64,000 nucleotides of DNA from an uncultured Collinsella sp. (GCA_959599915.1 CAUGJE010000007.1:49728-113727); one strand, 5' to 3'; counted from the stretch's first letter, positions 50,640 through 60,061 are shown. A program made the numbers and translations. Notes: a model not told the origin generated them from the sequence alone.

Positions 50640-51974
50640 ATGAAACCTATCGTCGCCGTCGTCGGACGCCCCAACGTGGGCAAGTCCACGCTCGTTAACC
50701 GCCTGGCCCAGACCTCGGACGCCATCGTCCACGAGTCCCGAGGCGTCACGCGCGACCGCTCGTATCACACGGCCGATTGGAACGGTCGTGAGTTCACCAT
50801 CGTCGACACGGGCGGTATCGAGCCGCTCAAGAGCGACGATGTCTTTGCCACGTCCATCCGCGACCAGGCACTCGCCGCCGCCGAGGAAGCCGCCGTCATC
50901 CTGTTTGTGGTCGACGGCCGCACCGGCGTCACCGAGGAGGACGAGTCGGTCGCTCGCATGCTCAAGCGCTGCGACAAGCCGGTCTTTCTGCTGGTAAACA
51001 AGCTCGACAACCCCGAACGCGAGAACGACAGCATCTGGGAGTTCTATTCGCTCGGCATCGGTGAACCCACGCCCCTCTCGGCCCTGCATGGCCACGGCAC
51101 GGGCGACCTGCTCGACGATATCGTGGCCCTGCTTCCCGAGGAAGAAGACGAGGTCGCCGATGAGTTCCCCGATGCGCTGAACGTCGCCATCATCGGCCGC
51201 CCCAACGCCGGCAAGTCGTCGCTGTTCAACCGCATCCTGGGCGCCGACCGTTCTATCGTGTCCAACATTGCCGGCACGACGCGCGACGCCATCGACACGG
51301 TCGTCGAGCGTAACGGCAAGCACTACCGCATGGTCGACACCGCGGGCATTCGCAAGAAGAGCACCGTGTACGAGAACATCGAGTACTACTCCATGGTCCG
51401 CGGCCTGCGCGCCATCGACCGCGCCGACGTGGCGCTGCTCGTCGTCGACGCCTCCGTGGGCGTTACCGAGCAGGACCAGAAGGTCATGGGTCTTGCCATC
51501 GAGCGCGGATGCGCCATCGTTGTGCTGCTCAACAAGTGGGATCTGCTCGACGACGACCGCAAGCGCGAGGCCTGCATGGAGACCGTCGACCGCCGTCTGG
51601 GCGTCATGGCTCCCTGGGCCCAGTATCTGCGCATCTCTGCGCTCACCGGCCGCAGCGTCGAGAAGATCTGGGCGATGGTCGACGCCGCCGAAAAGACGCG
51701 CTCGCAAAAGATCACCACCTCGCGCCTTAACACGTTCCTCACCGACCTGCGCGAGTTCGGCCACACCGTGGTGGACGGCAAGCGCCGCCTGCGCATGCAC
51801 TACGTGACTCAGACGGGCATCAACCCGCCGACGTTCACGTTCTTCGTCAACCACAGCGATCTGGTCAACGACACCTATCAGCGCTACATCGAGAACCGCA
51901 TGCGCTCGACCTTCGATTTTGCCGGCACGCCCATTCGACTCTTCTTTAGGAAGAAGGAGCAAAAGGATGCATAA
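50640..51974 (+). CDS. der: Ribosome assembly GTPase Der (EngA)
   Basis: 444 residues with two consecutive GTPase domains. G1 motifs are GRPNVGKSTLVNRL and GRPNAGKSSLFNRI, G3 are DTGGIE and DTAGIRKKS, and G4 are NKLD and NKWD. The C-terminal KH-like domain is FGHTVVDGKRRLRMHYVTQTG. It matures the 50S ribosomal subunit. AAAGGAGAG lies before ATG 50640. It overlaps plsY by 8 bp. Confidence 0.97.
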   Translation: MKPIVAVVGRPNVGKSTLVNRLAQTSDAIVHESRGVTRDRSYHTADWNGREFTIVDTGGIEPLKSDDVFATSIRDQALAAAEEAAVILFVVDGRTGVTEEDESVARMLKRCDKPVFLLVNKLDNPERENDSIWEFYSLGIGEPTPLSALHGHGTGDLLDDIVALLPEEEDEVADEFPDALNVAIIGRPNAGKSSLFNRILGADRSIVSNIAGTTRDAIDTVVERNGKHYRMVDTAGIRKKSTVYENIEYYSMVRGLRAIDRADVALLVVDASVGVTEQDQKVMGLAIERGCAIVVLLNKWDLLDDDRKREACMETVDRRLGVMAPWAQYLRISALTGRSVEKIWAMVDAAEKTRSQKITTSRLNTFLTDLREFGHTVVDGKRRLRMHYVTQTGINPPTFTFFVNHSDLVNDTYQRYIENRMRSTFDFAGTPIRLFFRKKEQKDA

Positions 51975-52650
51975 TCCGATTCTGCTGACCGCCATCTGCG
52001 CCGTGGTCTCGTTCTTTATCGGGGCGATTCCGTTTGGCCTGATTCTGGGCCGCGTGTTCAACCACACGGACATCCGCAAGGCGGGCTCCGGTAACATCGG
52101 CACCACCAACGCCCTGCGTGTGGCCGGCCCCAAGGTGGCCGCGCTCACGCTGCTGCTCGACTGCCTTAAGGGCGCCATCTGCGTCCTTATCGCGCGTCCG
52201 CTCATTGCCGACTTGGGCTATGGCTTCCCCGTGAGCATTATGGCCCCCGGCGCCGCCGGCGACTGGATGCTCGGCGTCATCTGCCTGGCAGCCGTGTGGG
52301 GCCATATCTTCTCGCCCTATCTCAACTTCCACGGCGGCAAGGGTATCGCGGTTGGTCTGGGCGTCATCCTCGCTTGGTACTGGCCTATTGGCCTGTCGCT
52401 GCTGGGCATGTTTATCGTGGCCGTCGCCATCACCAAGTTCGTGTCGGTGGGCTCGCTCGCCGCGGCCATCGGTCTTCCCATTGCCGTCTGCGCGGTCTTT
52501 CCGTACAGCAGCCTGGGACTTAAGTTTTGCATGGCGCTGATCGGCATCACCGTGGTGTGGGCCCATCGTGCGAACATCAAAAAGCTCATGACGGGTAAGG
52601 AGTCCAAGCTCTCGTTTACCAAGCGCGTCACCGAGCCCGACGATAAGTAG
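51967..52650 (+). CDS. plsY: Glycerol-3-phosphate acyltransferase PlsY
   Basis: 227 residues, about six membrane spans. Characteristic motifs are SFFIGAIPFGLILGRVF, AGSGNIGTTNALRVAGPK and HIFSPYLNFHGGKGIAVGLGV, the three conserved PlsY loops that bind acyl phosphate and glycerol-3-phosphate. It makes lysophosphatidate from acyl phosphate. The next gene, gpsA, supplies glycerol-3-phosphate, a logical pairing. Confidence 0.96.
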   Translation: MHNPILLTAICAVVSFFIGAIPFGLILGRVFNHTDIRKAGSGNIGTTNALRVAGPKVAALTLLLDCLKGAICVLIARPLIADLGYGFPVSIMAPGAAGDWMLGVICLAAVWGHIFSPYLNFHGGKGIAVGLGVILAWYWPIGLSLLGMFIVAVAITKFVSVGSLAAAIGLPIAVCAVFPYSSLGLKFCMALIGITVVWAHRANIKKLMTGKESKLSFTKRVTEPDDK

Positions 52651-52659
52651 GAGAGAGTC

Positions 52660-53667
52660 ATGAATGTTGCGCTGATTGGCTCCGGCTCCTGGGGAACCGC
52701 CGTCGCCGGCCTTGCCGCCGCGCGAGCCGAGCGCGTGACCATGTGGGCCCATAGCGAGCAGACGGCCGCCGGCATCAATGGCGAGCACCGCAACCCCCGC
52801 TACCTTGTGGGCTACGAGCTGCCCGGCAACGTCGTCGCCACGACCGAGCTCGTGCAGGCGCTCGACGGCGCCGAGGCCATCATCTTTGCCGTTCCTTCGA
52901 CGCACCTTCGCAGCGTGTGCCACCAGGCCGCGCCCTTTATCGCCGCCGATACCCCGGTGCTCTGCCTCACCAAGGGCATTGAGCCCGAGTCCGGCCTGCT
53001 CATGAGCGAGGTCATCGCCAGCGAGATCGGCAACGAGGCGCGCGTGGCGACCCTCTCGGGCCCCAACCATGCCGAGGAGATTTGCCGCGGCGGACTTTCT
53101 GCCGCCGTCATCGCCAGCGAAGACCCACAGGTAGGGGAGACCTTTAAGGACCTGCTCCTATCCACGGCCTTCCGCATCTACCTGTCGCAGGACATGACCG
53201 GCGTCGAGGTTTGCGGCGCCATGAAAAACGTCATCGCCATCGTGTGCGGCATTTCCGCCGGTTCCGGCGCGGGCGACAACACGCTCGCCCTTATCATGAC
53301 GCGCGGCCTGGCCGAGATCAGCCGTCTGGTGCACGCCCGCGGCGGTCAAGCCATGACCTGCATGGGTCTTGCCGGCATGGGTGACCTCATTGCCACCTGC
53401 ACCTCCGAGCATTCGCGCAACCGCACCTTTGGCTACGAGTTTGCCCACGGCGTCTCGCTCGACGAGTACCAGGCACGTACGCATATGGTGGTCGAGGGCG
53501 CCGTCGCGGCCCGCAGCGTCAGTGAGCTTGCCCGTTCACTGGGCGTAGACATTCCGCTCACCTTTGCCGTGGAGCAAACGCTCTACAACGGTGTTACTTT
53601 GGATAGGGCACTCGAGATTCTTACCGATCGCGTCCCTTCTCAAGAGTTCTACGGACTCACCGACTAG
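52660..53667 (+). CDS. gpsA: NAD(P)-dependent glycerol-3-phosphate dehydrogenase
   Basis: 335 residues. The N-terminal NVALIGSGSWGTAVAGLAA is the NAD(P) fold, LCLTKGIE and LSGPNHAEEICRG are conserved catalytic-domain motifs, GAMKNVIAIVCGIS contains the catalytic Lys, and GLAGMGDLIATCTSEHSRNR follows. It reduces dihydroxyacetone phosphate to glycerol-3-phosphate for phospholipids. Ten bp after plsY, with GGAGAG as ribosome site. Confidence 0.97.
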   Translation: MNVALIGSGSWGTAVAGLAAARAERVTMWAHSEQTAAGINGEHRNPRYLVGYELPGNVVATTELVQALDGAEAIIFAVPSTHLRSVCHQAAPFIAADTPVLCLTKGIEPESGLLMSEVIASEIGNEARVATLSGPNHAEEICRGGLSAAVIASEDPQVGETFKDLLLSTAFRIYLSQDMTGVEVCGAMKNVIAIVCGISAGSGAGDNTLALIMTRGLAEISRLVHARGGQAMTCMGLAGMGDLIATCTSEHSRNRTFGYEFAHGVSLDEYQARTHMVVEGAVAARSVSELARSLGVDIPLTFAVEQTLYNGVTLDRALEILTDRVPSQEFYGLTD

Positions 53668-53685
53668 CGCAGAAAGGCTTCTACC

Positions 53686-54357
53686 ATGGGTTCCATCAAA
53701 ATCGCTCCGTCTGTCCTTTCGGCCGACATGGCCAACCTCAAGGGCGAACTCGACAAGATCGCCGGTGCCGACTACGTGCACTTCGACGTTATGGACGGTC
53801 ACTTTACCGGCAACCTCACCTTTGGCGTTGACATCCTTAAGGCCGTCAAGCGCTCCACCGATGTACCGGTCGACGCGCACCTCATGGTGACGAACCCCGA
53901 CGAGACGGTCGATTGGTACGCCGACGCCGGTGCCGACATGATCACCGTGCACTACGAGGCTTCCACGCACCTGCACCGCACGCTCACGCATCTGCAGCAG
54001 CGCGGCGTCAAGGCCGGCGTGGTGCTCAACCCCGCCACCCCCGTGTGCGTGCTCGAGAGCATCATCGACGTCGTCGATATGGTGCTGCTCATGAGTGTGA
54101 ACCCGGGCTTTGGCGGCCAGAGCTTTATCCCGGGCACCATCGCAAAGCTTCACGAGCTCAAGGCCATGTGCGAGCGCCACGGCGTTTCGCCCCTCATCGA
54201 GGTCGACGGTGGCATTTCTCCCAAGAACATTGCCGAGGTCGTCAAGGCCGGCGCCAACGTGCTCGTGGCCGGTTCTGCCGTATTTAAGTCCGAAGATCCC
54301 GCTGCCGAGGTTGCGCTGCTGCAGAAGCTGGGCAACGAGGCCGCACAGGAGGCATAA
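53686..54357 (+). CDS. rpe: Ribulose-phosphate 3-epimerase
   Basis: 223-residue TIM barrel interconverting ribulose-5-P and xylulose-5-P. Conserved stretches are IAPSVLSADMANLKGEL, VHFDVMDGHFTGNLTFG, VDAHLMVTNPD, MSVNPGFGGQSFIPGT and IEVDGGISPKN, with metal-binding His/Asp pairs visible. AAAGG lies before ATG 53686. Confidence 0.96.
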   Translation: MGSIKIAPSVLSADMANLKGELDKIAGADYVHFDVMDGHFTGNLTFGVDILKAVKRSTDVPVDAHLMVTNPDETVDWYADAGADMITVHYEASTHLHRTLTHLQQRGVKAGVVLNPATPVCVLESIIDVVDMVLLMSVNPGFGGQSFIPGTIAKLHELKAMCERHGVSPLIEVDGGISPKNIAEVVKAGANVLVAGSAVFKSEDPAAEVALLQKLGNEAAQEA

Positions 54358-54363
54358 ACCCTT

Positions 54364-55542
54364 ATGACCGCAGGTCAAAACCGCATACCCGTGAATCTTG
54401 ACTATGCCGCCTCGACGCCCATGCGCGCCGAGGCGCTCCTTGCGCAGCGCGAGTACGACGACAGCGAGCTTGCCGGCGTCAACCCCAACTCGCTGCATTC
54501 GCTCGGCCGCAAGGCTGCCGCGCGTCTGGAGGTTGCACGTCGCGAGATCGCCCGCAGCTTTGGCGCGCGCGTCCGCCCGTCCGAGATTGTACTGACTAAC
54601 GGCGGCACCGAAGCCAACCAGCTGGCGCTTCTCGGTCTTGCCGAGGGCGCTCGTCAGCGCGATCGCAAGCGCGGTCGTGTAATCGTTTCGGCCATCGAGC
54701 ACGATTCGATCCTGGACAACCTGCCGCTGCTACGCGCCGCCGGCTTTACCGTCGATCTGGTGCAGCCCTGCCGTGCGGGCTACATCGAGACCGCCGCGCT
54801 GAACGACTTGCTCGGCGACGACGTCGCACTCGTGAGCATTATGGCCGCCAATAACGAGACCGGCGTGGTGCAGCCCATCCGCGAGCTGGCCGCCGCCGCG
54901 CATACCGTGGGCGCCCTGTTCCACACCGATGCCATCCAGGGCTACTTGCATATTCCGCTCGATGTCACCGAGCTGGGCGTCGATGCCATGTCCGTCGCCG
55001 CCCACAAAATTGGCGGTCCCGTGGCATCCGGCGCGCTCTACGTTAAGACCCGTACGCCGCTGCGTCCCCGCATTTTTGGCGGTGGACAGGAAGCCGGCCG
55101 TCGTGCCGGCACGCAGGACCTGCGCACGCAGCTGGCCTTTGCCGCTGCCGCGCGTACGCTGGCGCCCCATGTGGCCCAGGAACGCGCGAAGCTGCAAGCC
55201 CTTTCCGATAAGCTCTACGCCACGCTTACGGCCCATCCGCGCATTCACGCCACCATGGGCGACTATGCGCATGCCGACCGTCTGCCCGGCATGGTATCGA
55301 TCTACATTGACGGCATGGACTCCGAGGAGCTCATCATCAAGCTCGACGCCACCGGCTTTGAGGTGTCGGCAGGCTCGGCATGCTCGAGCGGCAGCATGGA
55401 CCCCAGCCACGTTTTAAGCGCGATGGGCATCGGTCGCGAGCAGGCATTGTGCGCACTGCGCATCTCCTTCGATGACCGCGTGAATCCGGGCGATCTGGAC
55501 GACTTTGCCCAGACGCTGCTCTCAATCGTAGGTGCCGCATGA
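54364..55542 (+). CDS. Cysteine desulfurase (NifS/IscS type)
   Basis: 392-residue PLP enzyme. NLDYAASTPMRAEAL is at the start, TNGGTEANQLALLG binds PLP phosphate, the PLP lysine is in VAAHKIGGPVASGALYV, and the active-site Cys loop is VSAGSACSSGSMDPSHVL. It provides sulfur for Fe-S clusters or tRNA thiolation; no scaffold protein is adjacent, so the acceptor is open. Six bp after rpe and overlapping nif3 by 4 bp. Confidence 0.93.
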   Translation: MTAGQNRIPVNLDYAASTPMRAEALLAQREYDDSELAGVNPNSLHSLGRKAAARLEVARREIARSFGARVRPSEIVLTNGGTEANQLALLGLAEGARQRDRKRGRVIVSAIEHDSILDNLPLLRAAGFTVDLVQPCRAGYIETAALNDLLGDDVALVSIMAANNETGVVQPIRELAAAAHTVGALFHTDAIQGYLHIPLDVTELGVDAMSVAAHKIGGPVASGALYVKTRTPLRPRIFGGGQEAGRRAGTQDLRTQLAFAAAARTLAPHVAQERAKLQALSDKLYATLTAHPRIHATMGDYAHADRLPGMVSIYIDGMDSEELIIKLDATGFEVSAGSACSSGSMDPSHVLSAMGIGREQALCALRISFDDRVNPGDLDDFAQTLLSIVGAA

Positions 55543-56348
55543 TCGTCTCCGAGCTCGAGCGCGCCCTGCTTGCACGCTATCCCAAGACGGACGCCGAACC
55601 CTGGGACCACGTAGGCTTATCCGTAGGCGACCCCGACGACGAGATCCGCGGCGTTGCCTGCGCGCTTGACGCCACCAGGGCCAACGTGCACCGCGCCTTG
55701 GCAGCCGGAGCCAACGTGTTGCTCACGCATCATCCCGTCTACATCAAGGCGCCCGAGGCATTTTGCCCGCCCAGCGCGACACGTCCCCAGTGCAGTGCGG
55801 CGCTCTACGAGGCGGCCCGTTGTGGGGTGAGCATTATCTCGCTCCACACCAACCTGGACCGCTCGTATGAGGCGCGCGTTCGCCTGAGTGAGTTGCTGGG
55901 CGCTGAGCCCATGAGCTCACTGGAGCATGTGGACGACCCTGAGGCCTGCGGCCTGGGCGCGCTTGCAACGCTCAACGACCCCTGCAGCCTGCGTGACCTT
56001 GCCACTCGCGCCGCCACGGCGTTTGGCAGCGACCCACGCGTATGGGGCGAGGCCGATCACCCGTGCCGCAGCGTCGCCATTCTGGGCGGCTCCCTGGGCG
56101 ACTTTGGAGAGCTCGCCATTGCCGCAGGCGCAGATGTTGTCGTGACGGGCGAGGCGGGCTACCACGTGGCGCAAGACCTTGCCTTGCGCGGGCTACCGGT
56201 GATCTTGCTCGGCCACGACCGCTCCGAGGAGCCGTTCGTTGATATATTGATGAACTCTGCAGTTGATGCCGGGGTCGACCCCCGTCATGCGATTAAAATA
56301 CTGAACCCTTGCCAATGGTGGACTGTGACAAAAGGAGAGAACTTATGA
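55539..56348 (+). CDS. Nif3-like dinuclear metal-center protein
   Basis: 269 residues. Nif3 family motifs are EPWDHVGLSVGD, NVLLTHHPVYIKAP with the metal-binding His pair, SLHTNLDRSYEARV, and VVTGEAGYHVAQDL with GHDRSEEP at the C-terminal metal site. Often called GTP cyclohydrolase 1 type 2, but the biochemical role is not settled. Coupled with the zinc-ribbon gene downstream (4-bp overlap), a widely conserved pair. Confidence 0.9.
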   Translation: MIVSELERALLARYPKTDAEPWDHVGLSVGDPDDEIRGVACALDATRANVHRALAAGANVLLTHHPVYIKAPEAFCPPSATRPQCSAALYEAARCGVSIISLHTNLDRSYEARVRLSELLGAEPMSSLEHVDDPEACGLGALATLNDPCSLRDLATRAATAFGSDPRVWGEADHPCRSVAILGGSLGDFGELAIAAGADVVVTGEAGYHVAQDLALRGLPVILLGHDRSEEPFVDILMNSAVDAGVDPRHAIKILNPCQWWTVTKGENL

Positions 56349-57064
56349 GCGCCGGCGCTACGCTACTCAAGCTGCAACAGATCGATTTGGAGCTCGCCCG
56401 CAACAAGAGCGAACTTGCCAATATGCCGGAGCTCAAGGAGCTCGCTTCCAAGCGCAAGACCCACGTTAAGCTCAAGTCCGAGATGACCAAGCTCTACGCC
56501 CAGCGCAAGGATCTGGACATTGAGCTCGACGACCTCAACACCACCGAGATCCAGACCAATAACGCCATCGAGGCCGCCAAGAAGCGTCACGTTGATGGAT
56601 CTGACTACCGCGAGGTTCAGGACCTGGAGAACGAGCTCGCCACCCTGGCCAAGCGTCTGGACAAGATTGAACACACCCGCAAAGATGTCGTCGTCGCCCA
56701 CAAGGAGGCGCTCGACCGCGAGGCTCGCGCGCAGGCCATCATCGCCAAGTTCGAGGAGGGCGTGAAGGCCGATACCAAGGCCGCCCGCGCCAAGGCCACC
56801 GACCTCCAGGCTCAGATTGATGCCGCCACCAAGGAGCGCACCGCGCTTGCCGCCACGCTGCCGACCGATGTGCTCGCCGATTACGAGCACCTGCTCAAGC
56901 AGTTCCGCGGCCTGGCCGTCGAGACCATCAAGGGCAACATCCCCACGGTCTGTCACACCGCGCTGCAGGCGTCGTCCATGAGCGACCTCAACCACGACGG
57001 TAGTGAGATTACGCACTGCCCGTACTGCCACCGCCTGCTCGTACTCCCCAACAAGGAAGCTTAA
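56345..57064 (+). CDS. C4-type zinc-ribbon coiled-coil protein
   Basis: 239 residues from ATG 56345. A long coiled coil covers residues 5-190 (LKLQQIDLELARNKSELANM). It contains the conserved DGSDYREVQDLENEL, and the C-terminus ends in a small zinc ribbon, ITHCPYCHRLLVLPN with one CxxC pair. Conserved with nif3 across Actinobacteria and Firmicutes; function unknown, possibly a chaperone-like or nucleic-acid-binding factor. Confidence 0.9.
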   Translation: MSAGATLLKLQQIDLELARNKSELANMPELKELASKRKTHVKLKSEMTKLYAQRKDLDIELDDLNTTEIQTNNAIEAAKKRHVDGSDYREVQDLENELATLAKRLDKIEHTRKDVVVAHKEALDREARAQAIIAKFEEGVKADTKAARAKATDLQAQIDAATKERTALAATLPTDVLADYEHLLKQFRGLAVETIKGNIPTVCHTALQASSMSDLNHDGSEITHCPYCHRLLVLPNKEA

Positions 57065-57067
57065 ACG

Positions 57068-58279
57068 ATGGCGGCACCCAACAATTCAATGCAACTTGAG
57101 GGAAAAACGATCCTGCTGGGCATTACCGGCGGGATCGCCGCCTATAAGTCGTGCAATATCGTGCGCCTGCTGCAAAAGCGCGGCGCTCACGTCAAGGTCG
57201 TCATGAGCGAGCATGCCACGGAGTTCGTGGGGCCGCTCACCTTCCGTGCGCTCACGAGCGAACCGGTCGCTGTGGGCCTGTTCGACGACCCCTCCGACCC
57301 CATCCACCATATCTCGCTGGCGCAGGAGCCTGACGTGGTGGTCGTGGCGCCCGCGACGGCCAACATCATCGCCAAGATGGCCAACGGCATCGCCGACGAC
57401 CTCATCTCCACCACGCTGCTTGCCACGCCGCGCCCCATCGTGATCGCGCCGGCCATGAACAATGGCATGTGGAAGGCACCGGCCACACAGGCCAACATGG
57501 CCACACTTCGCGAGCGCGGCGTCCACGTTGTGGGTCCGGGTAGCGGCTACCTTGCCTGCGGCGATGTTGACACGGGGCGCATGAGCGAGCCCGAGGACAT
57601 CGTCGAGGCCATCTGCGAGGTGCTCAATCCCGTGCCTCAAGACCTGGCGGGCAAGCGCATCATCATCACCGCCGGCCCCACGCACGAGCCGATCGACCCT
57701 GTGCGCTTCATTGGCAACCGTTCATCGGGCAAGATGGGTATCGCTCTGGCGGGGGAGGCCGCACGCCGCGGTGCCGCCGTCACGCTCGTGCTAGGACCGA
57801 CATCGATCGACGTTCCCCGCGGTATGGAGTGTGTGCGTGTACAGACCGCCGCAGAAATGCTCCAGGCAGCGCTGAGCGCCTTCCAGACGGCCGACGTTGC
57901 CATTTGCGCCGCCGCCGTCGCCGACTACGCGCCTGCGGCCCCTGCGGACCACAAGCTCAAAAAGGCCAACGAGCGCCTGGACCACATCGAACTGGTCGAG
58001 ACGATCGATATTTTGGCCGAGCTTTCACGCCAAAAGGGAGAGCGGTGCGTGATCGGCTTTGCGGCCGAGACCGATAACGTCGTGGAGTACGCACAGCGCA
58101 AACTTGCCCGTAAGGGTTGCGATGCGATCATCGCCAACGATGTCTCGCGCGCTGATTCAGGCTTCGGAACCGATACCAACAAGGCCTGGATCGTGAGCAA
58201 AGCGGGTACGCAAGAACTTCCCGTACTAACAAAACCCCAGCTTGCAGATACAATTTTGGACTTGCTTCAAAATATTTAA
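57068..58279 (+). CDS. coaBC: Bifunctional phosphopantothenoylcysteine decarboxylase / phosphopantothenate-cysteine ligase
   Basis: 403 residues, two enzymes of coenzyme A synthesis. The N-terminal flavoprotein CoaC domain has LLGITGGIAAYKSCNIVRLL, the HHISLAQEPDV catalytic His region, PAMNNGMWKAPA and the CGDVDTGRMSEP Cys loop. The C-terminal CoaB domain has IIITAGPTHEPIDPVRFIGNRSSGKMG and AAAVADYAPA...KLKK. It begins 3 bp after the zinc-ribbon gene and ends the housekeeping run. Confidence 0.96.
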   Translation: MAAPNNSMQLEGKTILLGITGGIAAYKSCNIVRLLQKRGAHVKVVMSEHATEFVGPLTFRALTSEPVAVGLFDDPSDPIHHISLAQEPDVVVVAPATANIIAKMANGIADDLISTTLLATPRPIVIAPAMNNGMWKAPATQANMATLRERGVHVVGPGSGYLACGDVDTGRMSEPEDIVEAICEVLNPVPQDLAGKRIIITAGPTHEPIDPVRFIGNRSSGKMGIALAGEAARRGAAVTLVLGPTSIDVPRGMECVRVQTAAEMLQAALSAFQTADVAICAAAVADYAPAAPADHKLKKANERLDHIELVETIDILAELSRQKGERCVIGFAAETDNVVEYAQRKLARKGCDAIIANDVSRADSGFGTDTNKAWIVSKAGTQELPVLTKPQLADTILDLLQNI

Positions 58280-58359
58280 AAAAGTTCTTGCACAAGGGCA
58301 AAGTTTCGGGTTAATATACTCCCTGTTGCGAGCGAGAGCAGAGCAACAAACAAAAGCTT

Positions 58360-58436
<77 letters not shown>

Positions 58437-58446
58437 GAAGTTTGCA

Positions 58447-58475
58447 GGTCAGGCACCTAGTGCCTGACCTTTTTT
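58447..58475 (+). terminator. Terminator after tRNA-Pro
   Basis: GGTCAGGCAC and GTGCCTGACC form a perfect 10-bp stem with a short loop and six Ts. Confidence 0.93.
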
Positions 58476-58970
58476 GTTTTAAGCAATTGCTTAATTTTGA
58501 TTAAGCAACAGGGTGCTAAAAATCTACCTACGCGATATTCGCCTTTTGCGGCTACTTGCGCGTTTTGCACGCGCTTGAGCCGATTTATTAACGCGATATG
58601 AATCTACATACGCGTAGCTGGTATACAGCCGAGTACGGGCTGTATTTATCGCGGCGATTTACACAAATATAGCGACTGTAACGGACAAGCGTGTCGCTGT
58701 ATTTATTCCAGTAGTTCACTTGACCGGTGGACAAGTGAGCGGTTGCAACGAAACGGCAAGCGGGATGGGCCCTATACGAGGGCGCCGCAGAGGTAATAGA
58801 GGTGAAGTGCGGCAGGCGCTCTGAGAGGCGCAGTACGACCCCTTTTTCCTCGAACCGACTACCTTTGTACCATGAACCTCAAATTGTTCAAGTAATCGCC
58901 AAAAGAAAGGCCCGCGCAGGATTGCACGGGCCTTTCACTTGACAAACTAGAAGACAAGCTAGAAGACAGG
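58476..58970. other. Non-coding interval with a minus-strand terminator
   Basis: About 500 bp with no gene I can support. Several TACGCG-containing words recur (58530, 58600), but no ordered repeat is seen. At 58908-58937 AAAGGCCCG and CGGGCCTTT form a strong hairpin that terminates the minus-strand pilin gene ending at 58971. Confidence 0.55.
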
Positions 58971-59921
58971 TTAAAAACACCAGGCGAGGCATATGCAATA
59001 CGAGTACGTCGCGCCGTAGTCGTTATAGTTACCGTTGCTATAGATACAGCGGAAGTACGCGGAGCCGCTCGGATCCACGGAGCGCGTCCAGTGATAAAAG
59101 CTCGACGACACCCCTGAATGGTTCGAGTACGTCACGCCCTTGGATTTGTAGTACTCGTACTGGGTACCGTCGGTCTGGCGGTCTCCGTAGATCTCGGTCA
59201 TCGAGAGCAGGAAGACTTTATCGGTCGTGGCCGATGGGGCGCTGGCACTGCCACCACCCTTGTTATCGGTCATCTTCGTGACGGCCTTCGCCTTGAACTG
59301 GAGTTCGATCGGTAGGAGCGACCAGAGGTCACCGGAATTGAGGCGGCCGCGGATCTCCGATTTCTCCCAGCCGCCGGCATTGGTGCTCGTGGCGTTCATT
59401 CGCTGCTCGTCCATGGCAGTGTTGGTTACCTCGAACGTGAGCCCAGCCTTACCGGAGCCGTCCCCGAGGTCATCGTGGTTGATACCGATGATGCGATACT
59501 CGAGCGTCTTGCCGTTCGTCAACTTCATCGAGAACTTCGTCCCCGCGTCCATCGCGGCCTTCGCCTTTGCGTACGCCGGCGACGCCTCGCCCTTGGCGGC
59601 GATGTCCTCGGCCACGGCCTCCTGCTCGTCGAGCGTCCAGTCCTTCGCGTCCTTGGCGACAGCCGCCTGGACGGTCGCGGAATCGGCTCCCGCAGAGCCG
59701 CCGCCGGTTGCGCCGCCCTCGACCCCGCCGGTCGTCCCATTGCTCACCGTGTTGCCGACCAGGTTGAACTGGTTGCGGATGGCCCCCGCCACGCCGGGTC
59801 CCGCGAACACGATCACCAGGCCGATGATGGCGATGATCAGGACGTACTCGATGATAGATTGGCCTTGGAGGCGGGTTCTCCTAGGAGATACCCCCCCCCC
59901 GAAGGTTAATTGCCGCTGCAT
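58971..59921 (-). CDS. Flp-type (type IVb) prepilin fused to a DUF6273-like C-terminal domain, with a poly(G) tract near the start
   Basis: 316 residues from ATG 59921, preceded by AAGGGAG at 10 bp; the frame is open further upstream without a start signal. A basic leader (RRTRLQG) is followed by QSIIEYVLIIAIIGLVIVFAG, the class III prepilin signature with Gly cleavage site and Glu5-Tyr6. A Gly/Thr linker and a large C-terminal domain follow (EYRIIGINHDDLGDG, WEKSEIRGRL, VFLLSMTEIYGD, FYHWTRSVDPSGSAYF), matching the DUF6273 pattern. The end, with its Asn/Tyr-rich YSNGNYNDYG, looks like a variable lectin-type surface. Codons 8-11 hold ten G in a row (C10 on the plus strand). It is probably exported and displayed on pili or as an anchored tip; the ligand is unknown. 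Confidence 0.75.
   Translation of the reverse strand: MQRQLTFGGGVSPRRTRLQGQSIIEYVLIIAIIGLVIVFAGPGVAGAIRNQFNLVGNTVSNGTTGGVEGGATGGGSAGADSATVQAAVAKDAKDWTLDEQEAVAEDIAAKGEASPAYAKAKAAMDAGTKFSMKLTNGKTLEYRIIGINHDDLGDGSGKAGLTFEVTNTAMDEQRMNATSTNAGGWEKSEIRGRLNSGDLWSLLPIELQFKAKAVTKMTDNKGGGSASAPSATTDKVFLLSMTEIYGDRQTDGTQYEYYKSKGVTYSNHSGVSSSFYHWTRSVDPSGSAYFRCIYSNGNYNDYGATYSYCICLAWCF
59891..59900. repeat. Poly(C)10 / poly(G)10 tract inside the prepilin gene
   Basis: Ten identical bases encoding Gly-Gly-Gly-Val just upstream of the prepilin leader. A one-base length change would abolish translation of all downstream domains. Confidence 0.95.
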
Positions 59922-60061
59922 GCATTTGCGGCTCCCTTCGCTCAGGGTTTGTAGATACATCGCCGAGCGTAGGGCTATTTCAGATTTCTGCATCGGTCTT
60001 GCCGCAGCGGCAAACGTAATTAACTAAACGCCTTCGCGGCGCAATCAACCGCTCACTCAAT

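Noticed and set aside
50619..52205. A 528-codon minus-strand frame opposite der
   Set aside because: Antisense shadow of a clear two-domain GTPase gene; no start signal or family motif.
58476..58907. Possible structured RNA (RNase P, tmRNA or SRP RNA) after tRNA-Pro
   Set aside because: None of the conserved cores of those RNAs was recognised; only scattered TACGCG words are present.
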